Shown one piece after another: positions 1 through 11,815 of a stretch of DNA of 64,000 nt. Location: positions 3,139,618 to 3,203,617 of the forward strand of contig OZ024850.1 in the NCBI GenBank assembly GCA_964017145.1, written 5' to 3'. This DNA is from Agrocybe praecox (taxonomy: Eukaryota; Basidiomycota; Agaricomycetes; Agaricales; Agrocybaceae). The translations under genes were made by a program, and so were the position numbers. Positions within the stretch are counted from its first letter, which is position 1; the number at the start of each line of letters is the position of its first letter. A model generated the notes under the pieces. It did not search any database. It saw only the letters and a program-made list of their open reading frames with translations, and was not told where the DNA came from.

Positions 1-2415
1 TGAACGCTTCAAACGTCACCGCGCCGTAGTCTCCAACGAGTTGGTCGTATATCAGATCCATGTCTTCTTCCGAATACACGATACCCAGACTGGCAAGAGC
101 CGCAATCATTTCTGCTAGGTTGAGGGTATTCGTTTCGTCTTTGTCGAAGTATCTAAATGTACTTTCAAACTCTTCTAGTTGTGCTGGTGTCAAATTTGTC
201 ATATTCCGTGACACAATCTGGGCAGATTTTTAAGTGAATGGTCCACATATTGAATACGAAAGTAACATACCTGGTTGTCGATGAAGGTAATCTTCTTTGT
301 AATACTGTGCATCACTAGCTCCAGTTCAAATTCCAAATCTTGACAAGTGAAAATAGTATAGTCGTTCTCTTCTACGTTTGCGGCATTGCACTCTGCTTCG
401 GCTTGGGCAACAGTAGACAAAGCATCTGAAAGTGCTGGTATTCGAGTCTGGATCTCCTGGACTTGTTGTTGTTGTTCCTGCACAAGAAACTTAATACACA
501 CCATAAATGCCAGAACATTATCTGCTGATTACCTCTAAAGGCCCTTCGATAGCCGTGAGTTCAGTTGAAATAGCATGCAACTTTTGTTCAAACTCGTTGG
601 CCAGCTTAGCGAACGTTTTTCTGAGCGACTCCTTGATCCTGACATAATTGGTTCAGCAAGCAATCTCTTGATATATTTCGCGACGATACTCACTCCCTTA
701 TTTGTGCATTGATCCTCCTACTCCGTTCTGCTTCTTTCTCCAGTAGAATTTTCCAGGCATTCTCCAGATCCGTCAGTGAAAGTCCAGCGGGCGGTACATA
801 TTCTCTTAACCCGTATGTCTTTAACTTTGTTTGTACATTGCCAAATAGAGTCGCAAGGTCTTGTCGCTCTGTTACCCATGTTCGTTTTGTGGTCTGTTTG
901 TAGGTAGTAAATACGGCCGACTGTTCTTTGGCGTCAACGTATGTTCCGGTCAGGACTTGTGACGACCATTGCTGTTGGATATCAGAAAGAGCGGCCAAAA
1001 GCTAAAGACCATATCAGTAACATTCCGTTGGTGAAGTAGTTAGAACCATACTAGGCGGACTCGTCTTTCGTAATCGTTTCGAATAAGCCACACTGACTGC
1101 ATTATTTCGGCGAACTTCTCAACTCGGCGGGATACGGTTTCTGCTTGATCTGTGAGCAGGAAAGTAATCAGAGCACCGTAGAATTGTTTTAAAGGCGAGT
1201 GAGATTTACCCATAGTGGAGAAGGCATGGAAGAAACTAGCGATGTAGGTCATAACACTGCGTTCATCTGGGTGGGTCGAATCACACAGATCTTCAACTTC
1301 CAGCAATTGCTATCGATGGGGTTTTAATAGGTAGTCAATGGGGTCTGTTTCTGCATAAACCTACTGGAATGTTGAGATGCTCAGCAGCAATCTGGAACGC
1401 CAGACTTGTATTACCATGCCTATCACTCTGTAGAATGATAGTTGAAGCGGATGTGTATTATTTCAACATATCATCATACCTTGTCTAGTCTGTCGTAGTC
1501 CAGGAGGTCTGGGCGATGACAGTGAATCAAGGCACACCTGAATTGAACTTTGAGCAAAGTAGTTCAAAGGCAAAATTTCGGGAGCACGCACAAAGCAAGT
1601 CCATCTGACCAACTATGAGAGAAATCTTGCACGTTGACTTCTTTGTAAGGCTCTGTTTTTCGTTGACACCATAGGAGTAGGCCTTCCTTAGCCGAGAGAC
1701 CTTCTTCACTTTCAAAGGCAGCTGTTAGAATGCACAAATCCACAATCGAATCTGAAGACGAACCTGATATCAGCAATTGTAAACCGTAGAATGAGTGTCC
1801 ATATCATCCCAAGTATGAGCTTCAAGTTGCCGTCGATAATATCTATAAATATTGCAAGAAAATGAACGAGATAGGAGTGAAACGGAGTTAATCAATGTTA
1901 AGTGGGCAAAGAGCGCAACGGTGTACCTTCAGGACCGATGTTCGTTAGCTTAACCCCTCTGGAGGTAATGAATTCCAAGGCCTTGTTTACATTCTCCGCC
2001 TTTTGCACTCTCATGCGAGGGTTTTTGTTGTATCGACCAAGAGAAGTATCGCCTGTAAGATAGGGGCATATTGAACAGAGTGAAAACAAGCAGACAGATT
2101 TCACGATACCCATAATTTCCTGCTCAAATTGTTCAAAGAAAGATCAGACTCCTAGGCTTCATGATTGTGAAGTGCTGCCCACCATTAATTGGATTAGTCG
2201 TACACCGTCGGAGAGGTCTTTTACAAGAGATGTCATTGGCGGATATCCCTGTGCCTCCAGTTTGGTATTCAACCTTCAAGGAAATTCAAGAGAGACTTTC
2301 GGTCAGATTTGGATCAATCGATACCGACTAGATCTTAGCCCAAGGGAACTCACCATTTGCAAAAGGTTCGCTCCTGAGTATCTCGAGAGCGAGCTTCTGC
2401 AGTATCGACGACCAT
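1..2415 (-). CDS. ain1: alpha-actinin (actin cross-linker), 3' end off the window
   Basis: Actin-bundling protein of the cytokinetic ring and actin cables. Read on the minus strand, the ATG is at 2415-2413 and exon 1 ends at 2354. The following exons give a first CH domain (about 2270-1750, with [20 protein letters not shown] and [18 protein letters not shown]) and a second CH domain (about 1740-1490, with [18 protein letters not shown]). Then come helical spectrin-like exons (about 1300-200) and an EF-hand-like segment at the window edge ([17 protein letters not shown], then YGAVTFEAF). This CH-CH/spectrin/EF order is that of fungal alpha-actinin. The stop codon lies left of position 1, so the gene is partial only because of the window. 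A 10-nt exon (2119-2110) supplies EIMG between the first CH-domain exons. Its start is 222 bp from the divergent pob3 start. Family assignment is secure; some internal exon edges were not resolved. Confidence 0.9.
2110..2119 (-). other. 10-nt microexon of the alpha-actinin gene
   Basis: On the minus strand GAAATTATGG is flanked by AG upstream and GTATCG downstream. Splicing it between the exon ending at 2183 (..LIQLM) and the exon beginning GCGATACTTCTC gives [18 protein letters not shown], the conserved fungal alpha-actinin sequence. Omitting it shifts the reading frame. Confidence 0.8.
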
Positions 2416-2636
2416 TTTCGCCGACAGAATTTAGATATTACAAGAGGAAGTACAACAGAGGCTAGGAAAAGAAAGGACGGGAAATGGGCGACGGCGGGTC
2501 GGGTATTGGGCAAAGGCTCAAGGACATTGGCTGTACTTGCCGAGTAAAGAACGCGTCTGGAGAAATTAAAACTCCGCAGCGCGTCTTCCTCTTTACACTC
2601 ATCGCTTTGGCTGCTTTATAATTCACACTCTTTACA
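2416..2636. promoter_or_regulatory. divergent ain1/pob3 intergenic promoter region
   Basis: The 221 bp between two divergent start codons must hold the proximal promoters of both the alpha-actinin and pob3 genes. No unambiguous TATA box or known operator was recognised by eye. Confidence 0.6.
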
Positions 2637-5092
2637 ATGGCCACCATTCAGTTCGATAGGATATTTCATGGCGTATCTCCAGAGCTCGGAAGTGCGTCGA
2701 AATCTGCTCATGTCCGTACCAAGGATTCACTTACTGACGTTCATCAAAAATTTGTCAGAAATGCGTGTGGCGACCAGCGGTATGGCATGGAAGGGAGCTG
2801 ACTCAGAGACAGTTACGGCCATTGGGTCGGATAACATCAAATGGGCGCAATGGATGAGAGTAGCGCGTGGCTTTCAGCTACGAATAGGTTTGAAAGATCA
2901 CAAGAAAGAGAAATTCGATGGGTTCACCAGAGACGTCCGTGCATGCTTCACGCTGCTTGATCGATAGAGGCTAATCGATTTTTAGGACCACGATAAACTT
3001 GCGAAACTGTTCAAGGATTTCTTCGGAATGACTTTAGAAACGGTTGAAACATCATACAAGGGTTGGAATTGGGGTGTTGCTGATTTCCATGGTATGTTCA
3101 TAAATTTATGTGGCTTAATGAGGCGTCAACTGTCTTTTTAGGGCAGGATTTAGCGTTCATGGTCTCGGATAAGACTGCATTTGAGCTTCCTCTTCGACAT
3201 GTTGCGAATTCCAATATTGCTGGGAAGACGGAAGTGTCTCTGGAATTTTCAAATCTCACTCCAGCTCCGGGATCAAAATCTGGCGCTGCAAAACAATTAG
3301 GCGATGAACTCACAGAAATACGCTTCTTCGTGCCTGGAACAATCACAAAACTCAAAGGCTCTGATAATGGATCCCAGAAGTCTGACAATGAAGATGACGA
3401 AGAAGACATTAGCGCAGCCCAGGTGTTCCATGATACCATCAAGGAGAAGGCAGAAATTGGACAGGGCAGCGGGGATATGATCCTCAGTTTCGACGAAGTG
3501 TTAGTGCTGACACCTCGCGGAAGATATGACATGGATATGTTCCCCACCTTCCTGAGGTTGCGGGGTAAGACATACGACTACAAAGTCCTTTACCAAAGCA
3601 TCGCCAAACTGTTTTTATTGCCCAAGGATGATCAACAAGTCCTGTTCATTGTATGTCAACATTTCTCATCATTATTTAGAACATCGATACTCAATAAACA
3701 TTTCCAGTTGGGCCTGAGCACCCCCATTCGACAAGGTCAAACCTTGTACCAATATTTGGTGATGCAGTTTACCCGAGAAGAAGAGATCACCGCTGAGTTG
3801 AACATGAGCGAGTATGTTTATTGTTTACATGCCGCCTAATTTTTTAGCTCACATATCTTCAGGGAAGAAATAGCGAAGTACGACAAGCTCAAGAAGAATT
3901 ACGAAGATCCTACATACGAAGTCGTATCAAGCGTTTTCCGAGCACTAGCAGGAAAGAAGATCATCGGGTCCGGAAGTTTCCAAAGGTATGGCTAAATGTG
4001 CTATCTGATATCTGTCCTGGGTGACTTACTCGAATATTCCACTTGTCGCAGCCGTGATGGTCATCCTGGTTTCAAGGCAAATCTCAAAGCCGTTCAGGGA
4101 GACCTCTTCATGCTCGAACGATACATCTTCTTCGTCTCCAAATCTCCCCTTCTCGTTGAACTCAGCGACATTCACCAAGTTGTCTTTTCTCGTGTCGGTG
4201 CTGGTGGTACTTCAGCTGCAGCCGGTCGCACGTTCGATATCAAGATTGTCACGAAGTCAGGGCCAGAACATAGTTTCACGTCGATCAACAAGGAAGAACA
4301 TGAAATTATCGAGGCATACTTGCGAGACAAGAAGATTAGAGTAAAGAACGAGATGGTGCCTGACGCGGATCTTCTTCTCGCTGCTGTTGTCGATGACGAT
4401 GACGATGATATGCAAAGTGTCGTCAGCGATGATTCAGATGACCGTGGCAAGTCTAAACAAAAGGCACCTAGAGCAGCAGGAGCAGGAGCAGCCGACGATG
4501 ACGAATCCGAGGAAGATGGTGAGCTTCGCGTTTTGTGTCGTCGGAAAGTACCCTAACGCTCTTTTGTGCGCATTTAGACGATTTCCAAGCATCAGAGTCA
4601 GACTCCGGCTCTTCGAGTGCTTCCGATTCAGATACTTCCGGTGCTGAAACCGCCTCAGACGCCAGCGGTGACCTTATGTTGACCAAAGGCGTCAAGCCCA
4701 AGGTGAAGAAGCCCTCGAAGAAGAAAGCGGCACCTGCTGCCAAGTCTGAAGGAAGTGACGCGGAAGGCGATGGAAAGGAAAAGGCGAAGCCTAAACCTAA
4801 ACCAAAGCCTAAACCCAAGGCTAAGAAAGCTTCAGACGATGAACGTATGGACGTCGATGAAGAGGAAAAACCGAAGCCGAAACCTAAGCCCAAGCCCAAG
4901 GCTCCTGCAGCTGGCACTTCTGCAGAAGGCGCTGCTGCTCCTAAGCCCAAGCCCAAGCCCAAGCCTAAAGCCGCTGCTGATGCCATGGATGTGGATGAGA
5001 AGCCGAAACCAAAACCAAAACCTAAGAAGAAGGAAGTCACCGACACGGAAGTTGGCCCCCCAAAGAAGAAGGCGAAGAAGGATGACGCTTAG
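2637..5092 (+). CDS. pob3: FACT complex subunit Pob3/SSRP1 with a long Lys-Pro tail
   Basis: Histone chaperone that partners Spt16 in FACT to reorganise nucleosomes during transcription and replication. Eight exons (2637-2691, 2759-2934, 2986-3091, 3142-3650, 3708-3811, 3863-3985, 4052-4518, 4578-5092) sum to 2,055 nt, i.e. 684 aa. The N-terminal dimerisation region (MATIQFDRIFHGVSPELGK, SGMAWKG) and the double PH-like middle domain (DEVLVLTPRGRYDMDMFPTF, YDYKVLYQSIAKLFLLPKDD, GDLFMLERYIFFVSKSPLL) are clear. After the acidic stretch (VVDDDDDDMQSVVSDDSDD) the fungal protein would normally end. Here it continues for about 140 residues as Ser/Asp-rich sequence and then four blocks of PKPKPKPK interrupted by MDVDE acidic units, ending KKKAKKDDA. 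No HMG box is present, as usual for fungal Pob3. Single-copy housekeeping gene. Confidence 0.95.
4780..5090 (+). repeat. Lys-Pro coding repeat in the pob3 C-terminus
   Basis: AAGCCT/AAGCCC/AAACCT hexamers are repeated in four clusters (about 4788-4824, 4868-4902, 4942-4970 and 5000-5030) and encode (KP)n. Two of the intervening linkers carry a MDVDE motif. The antisense strand is open for the same reason and encodes an artefactual Gly/Leu-rich ORF. Confidence 0.85.
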
Positions 5093-5653
5093 TTGTCGCA
5101 GTGTATTTCATTTTTCTCCTAGTTCTACTCTCGTTATCATGTATACTTTCGCGCTTTGTGTTTTATCTACGAATTTCTCATCTTTATACCTTCTAAATAT
5201 TGGAGATCTCTTATAAATTTAATCTATGAACCTTCTACCAAGATGAAACCTAAATCGTGAATTTACAAGGGAACTAGTTCTTTGTTTTTATTGATACAGG
5301 TACCTGGCATGGTACATACTCAGAACGACAAAAATAAGAGTACAGCTTCAGAACTAGTGCATCGATGGAAAAATGGGTTTTTGTCGGTGGTACTAGTAGG
5401 ACGAGTTATACGAGTTTATACATGGGTGTAGAGTGTGTCGAGGATAGGAAATGCGGTAATGATGGTACGTCTAGGATGGGTAGAGCTGACATGTAGCACA
5501 AAATAAAAAATAAAAAAGATATAAAAAGAAGGTGGAAGGGTTGACAAGTATCAATAAATGGGAAACGGAAAAACTCAAAACAGCCATGATAAAAAATTAA
5601 TGAATGCGAATAAAAAGAAACGAATGGAATGACAGAAAGGATTGTGGAAAAGT
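5093..5653. other. convergent 3' intergenic region, no gene seen
   Basis: Lies between the pob3 stop and the stop of the RA-PH gene on the other strand. It is A/T-rich, with an AAAATAAAAAATAAAAAAG run near 5500, consistent with 3' UTR and poly(A) sequence from both sides. No coding structure was found. Confidence 0.6.
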
Positions 5654-8600
5654 CTAGTTATGTTTGGCAAGGAGTGATCCAGGTTCAAAAACATTATGTT
5701 TGGGTGAAGGTTGGCCTCCTCCTGCGCGAAGAGGTGGCACGGTAACAAGAGGCGGTAGAGCTCTAGGTGCGTACTTTTTCGTACCTGAACGAGCGACCCC
5801 AGCACTGGCGTTGCTGCTGGCTGGCTGTGGGTTGAACAGGACGTTGCGCTCTTGATGTAGGACATACGACTGTAGAGAGACATCAGGTTATATTACGACC
5901 AAGAAAAAAGGGACAAACGTACGCGAGCAATAAGAATCTTTTCCATCCAAATCTTGCCGTCTTTTTCTGATGTCGAAAAGGTGTGTAGATAATCCGCTGT
6001 ATTTTCGAAGAAGGAAAGATTATCGGTAGACTTGATGGCGAAAGCAAAAGGTTTGGCTGCACGATGCCCACGAGTGATATGGTATGCGTCGAAATTGGAA
6101 AGAGAGCAGAGGAAGACTGAGTCTTTACCCTGGGGTTTTCAAAAATGTTACTTTGAAGTTGTACAGGACAAAAAAAAAGATAGCTCACAGTGTCGCGTTT
6201 GGAGAGCCAGAGACTGTGTTCACGAAGCTCTAACCACCGTTTGCTCCATTTTCCTCGTTTGACTTCCCATTCAACGTAACCGGAATGGGTAGGCGAGCTA
6301 CTTGGGATATTCTGGATACCATTTATGAGTATACACGAGGTTGAGTACTACTGAAACGACATACACTGCGGCGGAGAGGTATGGCCAGAGGAGTCAGTCT
6401 AACCACAAAATAATTTACAGTCTTGTCCTTGATCCAAGATGATTGAACATCGGCGAGGAGTTCGTAGCTTCGAATAGGACGCTCTGCAATGATATTAAAA
6501 ATTACTGGTCTTTATTATGATAAAGTAAGACTCACCCATCCCAAAATCTTGTGCAACCTCGAAAACCATCCAGCCACCTTCGCCCGCCCAGCCTTTCAGA
6601 ACACCTTGGCTGTCCAGCAATGCAATCACATCCCCGGCACTAGTGGAAGGGCTCATTTCGACCATATGAAATTGTTGTTGATTAACGACAAAAATTCGCT
6701 GCTGGGACACTGTTGGTCGGTTGAGACTTGGTTGCTGAACTTGCTGCTGCTTGGAATATCGATCGCCTTCACCAGATACCCTGGATGACTGTATACGAGA
6801 CTCCGGGCTTCCATGTGATTTATGCAATTTCCTATGTTGCTCGTCCTGACTGATATTCGCTGGAAGAGGTGGCACAGGTTCTTCGGGCACAGTTGGTCTA
6901 TCAAATCGTTCACCGCTGGTCCTCGACAAGGAAGGCGACCGGCGACTTTCATGACTGGTTCGATTGGCTGACGTTGATGAGCGGCCCAAACGAGATTCTC
7001 CATCAACCATGATCTGCTCATCTGTGGCAATAGGACGACGTTCAGAAGGACGATGGAAAGAGCGCATGGGACGAAGAGAGGGCATAGGTGGGAGGTGTCC
7101 CGGCGTCGGTTGCGCTTGTTTCGACGGGTCTCTGATGCTACGGCTGCGAACAGCAGGCGAAGAAGAACTAGGTGACGGGGTGTAAATAGGACTAGATGAA
7201 TGTTGATGCTCTTCGGAGGTCCTTGACACGGACTTCGTGTGAATTTGGGTAGGCGCGCGAGACAGCTGACGTTGTTGTTGTACGTGAGGATAAGGCTGAT
7301 ATGGTGGAGGAGCAACATCTGTCAATTGCACGCTTTGCAGCTTCCTTGCCAAATCCTGGGGATTGAAAATATTCGGGGGAGTATTCATGGGTAACGTTTG
7401 AGTTCTTTGGCGTTGAGGGGCACGACCAGATGAAGCATTCATTGCTGCCGTCGCCAGCACTGCAGCATCATGCGAGCTCGAAGCATGCCCTCCGACGGGC
7501 GACATTGTTCCACCCATACCGGCGCCCGCAGGCCTCAAAGTCGTCTGCCTCTCTCTTTCTGTCTCCCTCGTCCTCCTTTCCTTCTTACGCTGCTCGCGTT
7601 CCTCATGAAATTGGCGACGGATCGATTTCTGTGCCGTCAAGGCGCCTGGAATACGGCGGGCAAGTGGAATGTCATCGTCTTCATCTTCATCTTCATCGCG
7701 CTCACGATCGTCCTCAGACGCATACTTGCTGCTTTGACCGGAAGATGATGGGAAATCCATGGGCGCTATGGAAGGAGACCTGGAAGAGGCGGTAACGAAG
7801 GACGCTGCTGTCGAAGGCGATCCTGAGCGTACATGACTTTGCCAAGGCTCCGCCAAGTCGGACATCTTGGAGTCCGGCTGCCCATAATTGTCCGACTCTT
7901 CGTCCTCGCTTAACGATTCGGTTTTTGTTACGGCATGCAACCTCTCCAATACTCTCCTCCGACGCCTTTCATGTTCGTCTTCATCGTCGCTATCGCCCGG
8001 CATGCGTCCGCGGTTACGATTGTCCGTTCTTGCAGACGAGTAGTTGACGGACTTGCTAGTATTTTGAGAAGCATAAGACGCTGAAGATTGATGTCCATTC
8101 CTGTGATATGTGCGTCCTGAGGAATGCTGCGGCTCGCCTTGACTAGAAGAGAGAGCATGCTGCTTCAAGTACATGGTGGATGAGTAGGCGTTGCCAGGTG
8201 ATTGACTAATAGAGCTAGACGTCATCAGGTTCGCACGTGGAGACTTTAGCGTTGGCATCGGCATGTTGATCCCTCTCGACAAATGTTCGGGCGATGAAAG
8301 TGAGGTTGTAGACAAGGAAGCGACCTCAAAATTCGATGACGACGGTAATGGAATTATGCTCGGATGTGACAGGTTTGTGGAAAAAGTGGTGGTAGTAGAG
8401 AAAGAAGAATAAGGGAGGCTGTCACTGCCAGTGGGGGGAAAGTGAGAGGACTTCTCAGACGTAGACGTGACGAAATTTGAGCTCGCGACGGTCAATGATG
8501 TATTAGCAAGACGCGTGTCCATCGCGAGGCTCAGTTCCTTCTCTTTTTCCTTTTCAACACGTAGGGTATCTTCTCCCGCAACCATAACCTTGTCGACATC

Positions 8601-11600
8601 ATTATCGTACTCAAAAACTGCTCCGTCATTTCCAAGACCGGGGTACCCGCCAGGAATACGAAACTCTTGATGATAACGTGGATCTGAAGATAATACGTTT
8701 GCCCACGATGATGGCACCTCTTCATCACTGTTCCTATTGAAGGTAATCAGTGAAGTATTTTGATGGAGCACGCCCGTTTGTCCCTGCAATATACTGCTCA
8801 ATGGTGCCTGCGTTCTCGCCCTTGCTTGAGCATGAGGAAATAAAAAGTAGTCATCAGGGATCGGCGATTGTAACACTTCACTGTCATCTGAAGATGACCT
8901 TGTTCGGGAGAGACTGGGACGACTGCTGCTGCTCCTCGTGCGACTGCCCCAGTCAGGCTGTTCCATGTCGTCTTTCTCATTTACACTCTTGCTCGTCCCC
9001 AAGTCCATATCTGAATCCGAATTGAGATGTCGTCCACCTTCAAGATCTAATTCGAGAGACGATAAACTTTGAGTTGGCTGGGCAAACCTCCTGTACTCCC
9101 AGTTTCGTCCACTGAAGCCAGCCCCATAATCGAATGCACTACTGTGGGTCTCATCTTCATCTTCAATTCCATAATCCTCGTCATCCGATGGATCGGCACT
9201 ATCGACCGCAGCAATGAGATCCATTGATTCTACAGACGAAAATGAAGTCATAGAAGAAATGGAATGCGAGAGTGATAATAGCGATATGGAAGCTGAATTC
9301 GACCCAAATGAACGAGGTGACGAAAAGATCATAGAAGACGAGGTAAGACTGCGCGATTGATCCATTGGTTTATGACCTGGGGCAGGAGGTGGTGATGTTG
9401 ACCTGAGGGCAACCTCTTGCGATACACAATTACTTGATTCTTCCTCAGTGCCCCCAGTATTAACAGGCCCCTGCTCGTGGCCATCTTCACTAGGATTCCG
9501 ACTTGAGTCTCTTGAGCGATGATAGTCATCAAGTAAATCACCAAAGTACCCTTCCTCAAGTTGCACATCCACATCCAGAGAAGTCTGGTTCGGATGCACT
9601 GCGATAATCTCTTTCTTGGTCTCTTCCGCACATTCCTCCGCAAGACTCAAGGCCTTTGACCGTGACGTGGACGACGACGACAACAAATGGTACGCTGACG
9701 TAGGAGAATCTGTCAAGGTTATATCCCGAAGCGATAATTCATCGGACAAGTCCAAATCAGGGGTTGCGAATGTTATAGGCGAAGTCGGGGATGTCGATGG
9801 AATATTTTGGGGTGATAGAGGCTCTAACGCTTCAATTTCTTCCACAATGGGTAAGGGTGCAGGAGTAATTCGACTGCTGGATGAAGATGATACCGGTAAT
9901 GTTAATGAACTCCCAATACGTAAAGGAGTTTGGAGGGAGGAAGACCGACGAGGAGGAGAAAAAATAGGAACCGGCACAACCATTTCCACGTCACTGGCCA
10001 ATGATCCAAGCGCAAGTATCTCGCTTGGAAGAAGCGGTCGTGGTTTCATCATCGGAGTTGAAGGGGTTGACGCAACGTAAAGATCTGGATGCCTTGACGC
10101 TTGGACGTCCATGGGAATTGAGGCTGGTGTAGTTTCTGGAATCGTGGACATTGTCGTAGGATCTGAAAATGAAGATACGTGTACATTGATGGGGCTGTTA
10201 TTCGTTGGTGTAGAGACTGTGGAGGTAGATGTGTACGAAGTGGGCGATGTAGTATATGGATCGGAACGGATGGATATGGGCGCAGTAGCTGGACTCGGTG
10301 CTGTTGATAGTGTTGTACAATCATCATCGGACGTCAGATTGTCCCAGGGTTCAAAAGGTAAACCTGCACCAACTCGACCCTTGCGCGGCTGTCATTTGGA
10401 ATCAATTTCAATGACGTAAAATAATTATAACAAAAAATAAACGCGTACCTTTTTAGTGAGTACAACATTCATCCTGGCAAGGGTGTCGAGAGAAGGTAAA
10501 CTCGGTCTACTTGAGAAAGCAGGCCGTTGATATGCGGGACGCGTCTGAGAGCGACCAGGTGGCATTAATCTTGGTGACGCGGGGGGCGATGAAGGGGCAG
10601 AGGGAGGAGGGGAGATTGGAGGCGGTACTAAGGCCGAAGGGGCAGGAGTTGGTTCGTTTAGTGGGGAACGTGGTATCGGGGGAACGACTGTAAGTGTCGG
10701 TGTGTCGACGGAGGGAACGGTGGATGTTGAGTTTGAGCGAGTGAATGATATTGTAGGCGCCCCAGTAAGGTTAGCAAAAGGATCATCGTCGAGGAGAAAA
10801 TCAGGTGGCGGAGAATTGCGCGGTAGAGATGGGGAGGGCGATACTACACCGAAGGCACTGCCGCCGCTGATACTACCCATACTAAATGTCATACTTCGTT
10901 TCCTTTGATGCACCCCGTCCAATGTAGGTACAGCAGTGGACGGTGTAATAGTCGAACCTGAAGAAGATGATGCAGGTCCTGCATTCGACGGGGAGCGCAT
11001 TCTTGATGATGAAAACGTGGGGCTCAACGAGCTCGGGCTAGTGGGCGGAGAAATAGTATTTGAGGTCGGAAACACCGACGTACTTTGCAGAAATGAAGGG
11101 ACGAATATGCCTTGAAGTGACCCGCGTTTCTTTGCAGCCATCGTATTTTTCTCTTTCAGCGACATGCTCATTGATTTCAATGCCCGTTGAGCGGACGCCT
11201 TGCTGATGGGCGTGTCGTTGGGGAGGTGGAGGTGAAATAAATCAGCGTAGAAGTCTACAGCAGCTAGGGTAGAAGAGGGTCTCTGCGCGACTTGAATCTA
11301 GGGAGCAAAAGCATCAGTTACTTGGTTCGCATGTGTAAGTAAACTGGAAAGAAAGAGGGAAAAAAGTTGTTGATGCAGTGTATGTCACGGTTATCAAGCG
11401 CAAGCCGACAAGACAGGAACATGCTCAATGACGATATGTCAAGTCGCCACTGAAATTCCTTTTTATTACACGGTGATAACCGTCGCCAACCACCAGCCAC
11501 CGTATAGTATGTCGCGTGCAATCGTTTTGTCGTTAGGTGCAGACTCACCGCAGGTGATTTATGTCCTTTCGAAGACCGCAAACCCCTTGACGAATCTTTC

Positions 11601-11815
11601 ACCGATAACTGAGGCTCGTAGAAACCTTGGAAATCGTATGGGATCTTTAACTGTGCCCGAATATGCCCTAACTGCGAAATTTGACCTGGGGTAACGCCGA
11701 TAGGCGACGCGTGCAAAGATCCAGTAACTTTCCTCGCGTTCAAACTGCGGACGTCGTAGCTGTTCGTGGTAGGAGGTAAAGGATGTCCCTGAGCTGCTTC
11801 CGCCCAGCTAGACAT
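5654..11815 (-). CDS. large RA-PH domain protein (MRL/Grb7-like arrangement)
   Basis: Probable Ras-family GTPase effector or membrane scaffold. Seven exons on the minus strand (11815-11549, 11297-10449, 10388-6536, 6483-6365, 6311-6189, 6129-5923, 5869-5654) sum to 5,634 nt, i.e. 1,877 aa. About 1,600 N-terminal residues are Ser/Pro/Thr/Glu-rich and look disordered, with acidic and Arg-rich patches (DSDDEDEHERRRRRVLERL, DEDEDDDIPLARRIPG). A compact C-terminus follows: an RA-like ubiquitin fold (about 1606-1693; MVEMSPSTSAGDVIALLDSQ, GGWMVFEVAQDFGMGERPIR), then a PH domain (about 1704-1805; SGYVEWEVKRGKWSKRWLEL, SVFLCSLSNFDAYHI, EKDGKIWMEKILIAR) and a short basic Pro-rich tail. RA followed directly by PH is the signature of MRL/Grb7-type adaptors. 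No catalytic domain is visible. The ATG at 11815 opens MSSWAEAAQG. Confidence 0.8.

Noticed and set aside
3098..3547. 149-residue minus-strand ORF opposite pob3
   Set aside because: Antisense shadow of a conserved pob3 exon, with no family motif of its own.
4468..5046. 192-residue minus-strand ORF rich in Gly-Leu-Gly-Phe
   Set aside because: It is the reverse reading of the (KP)n repeat and Ser/Asp-rich segment of pob3. Its composition is entirely explained by that repeat.
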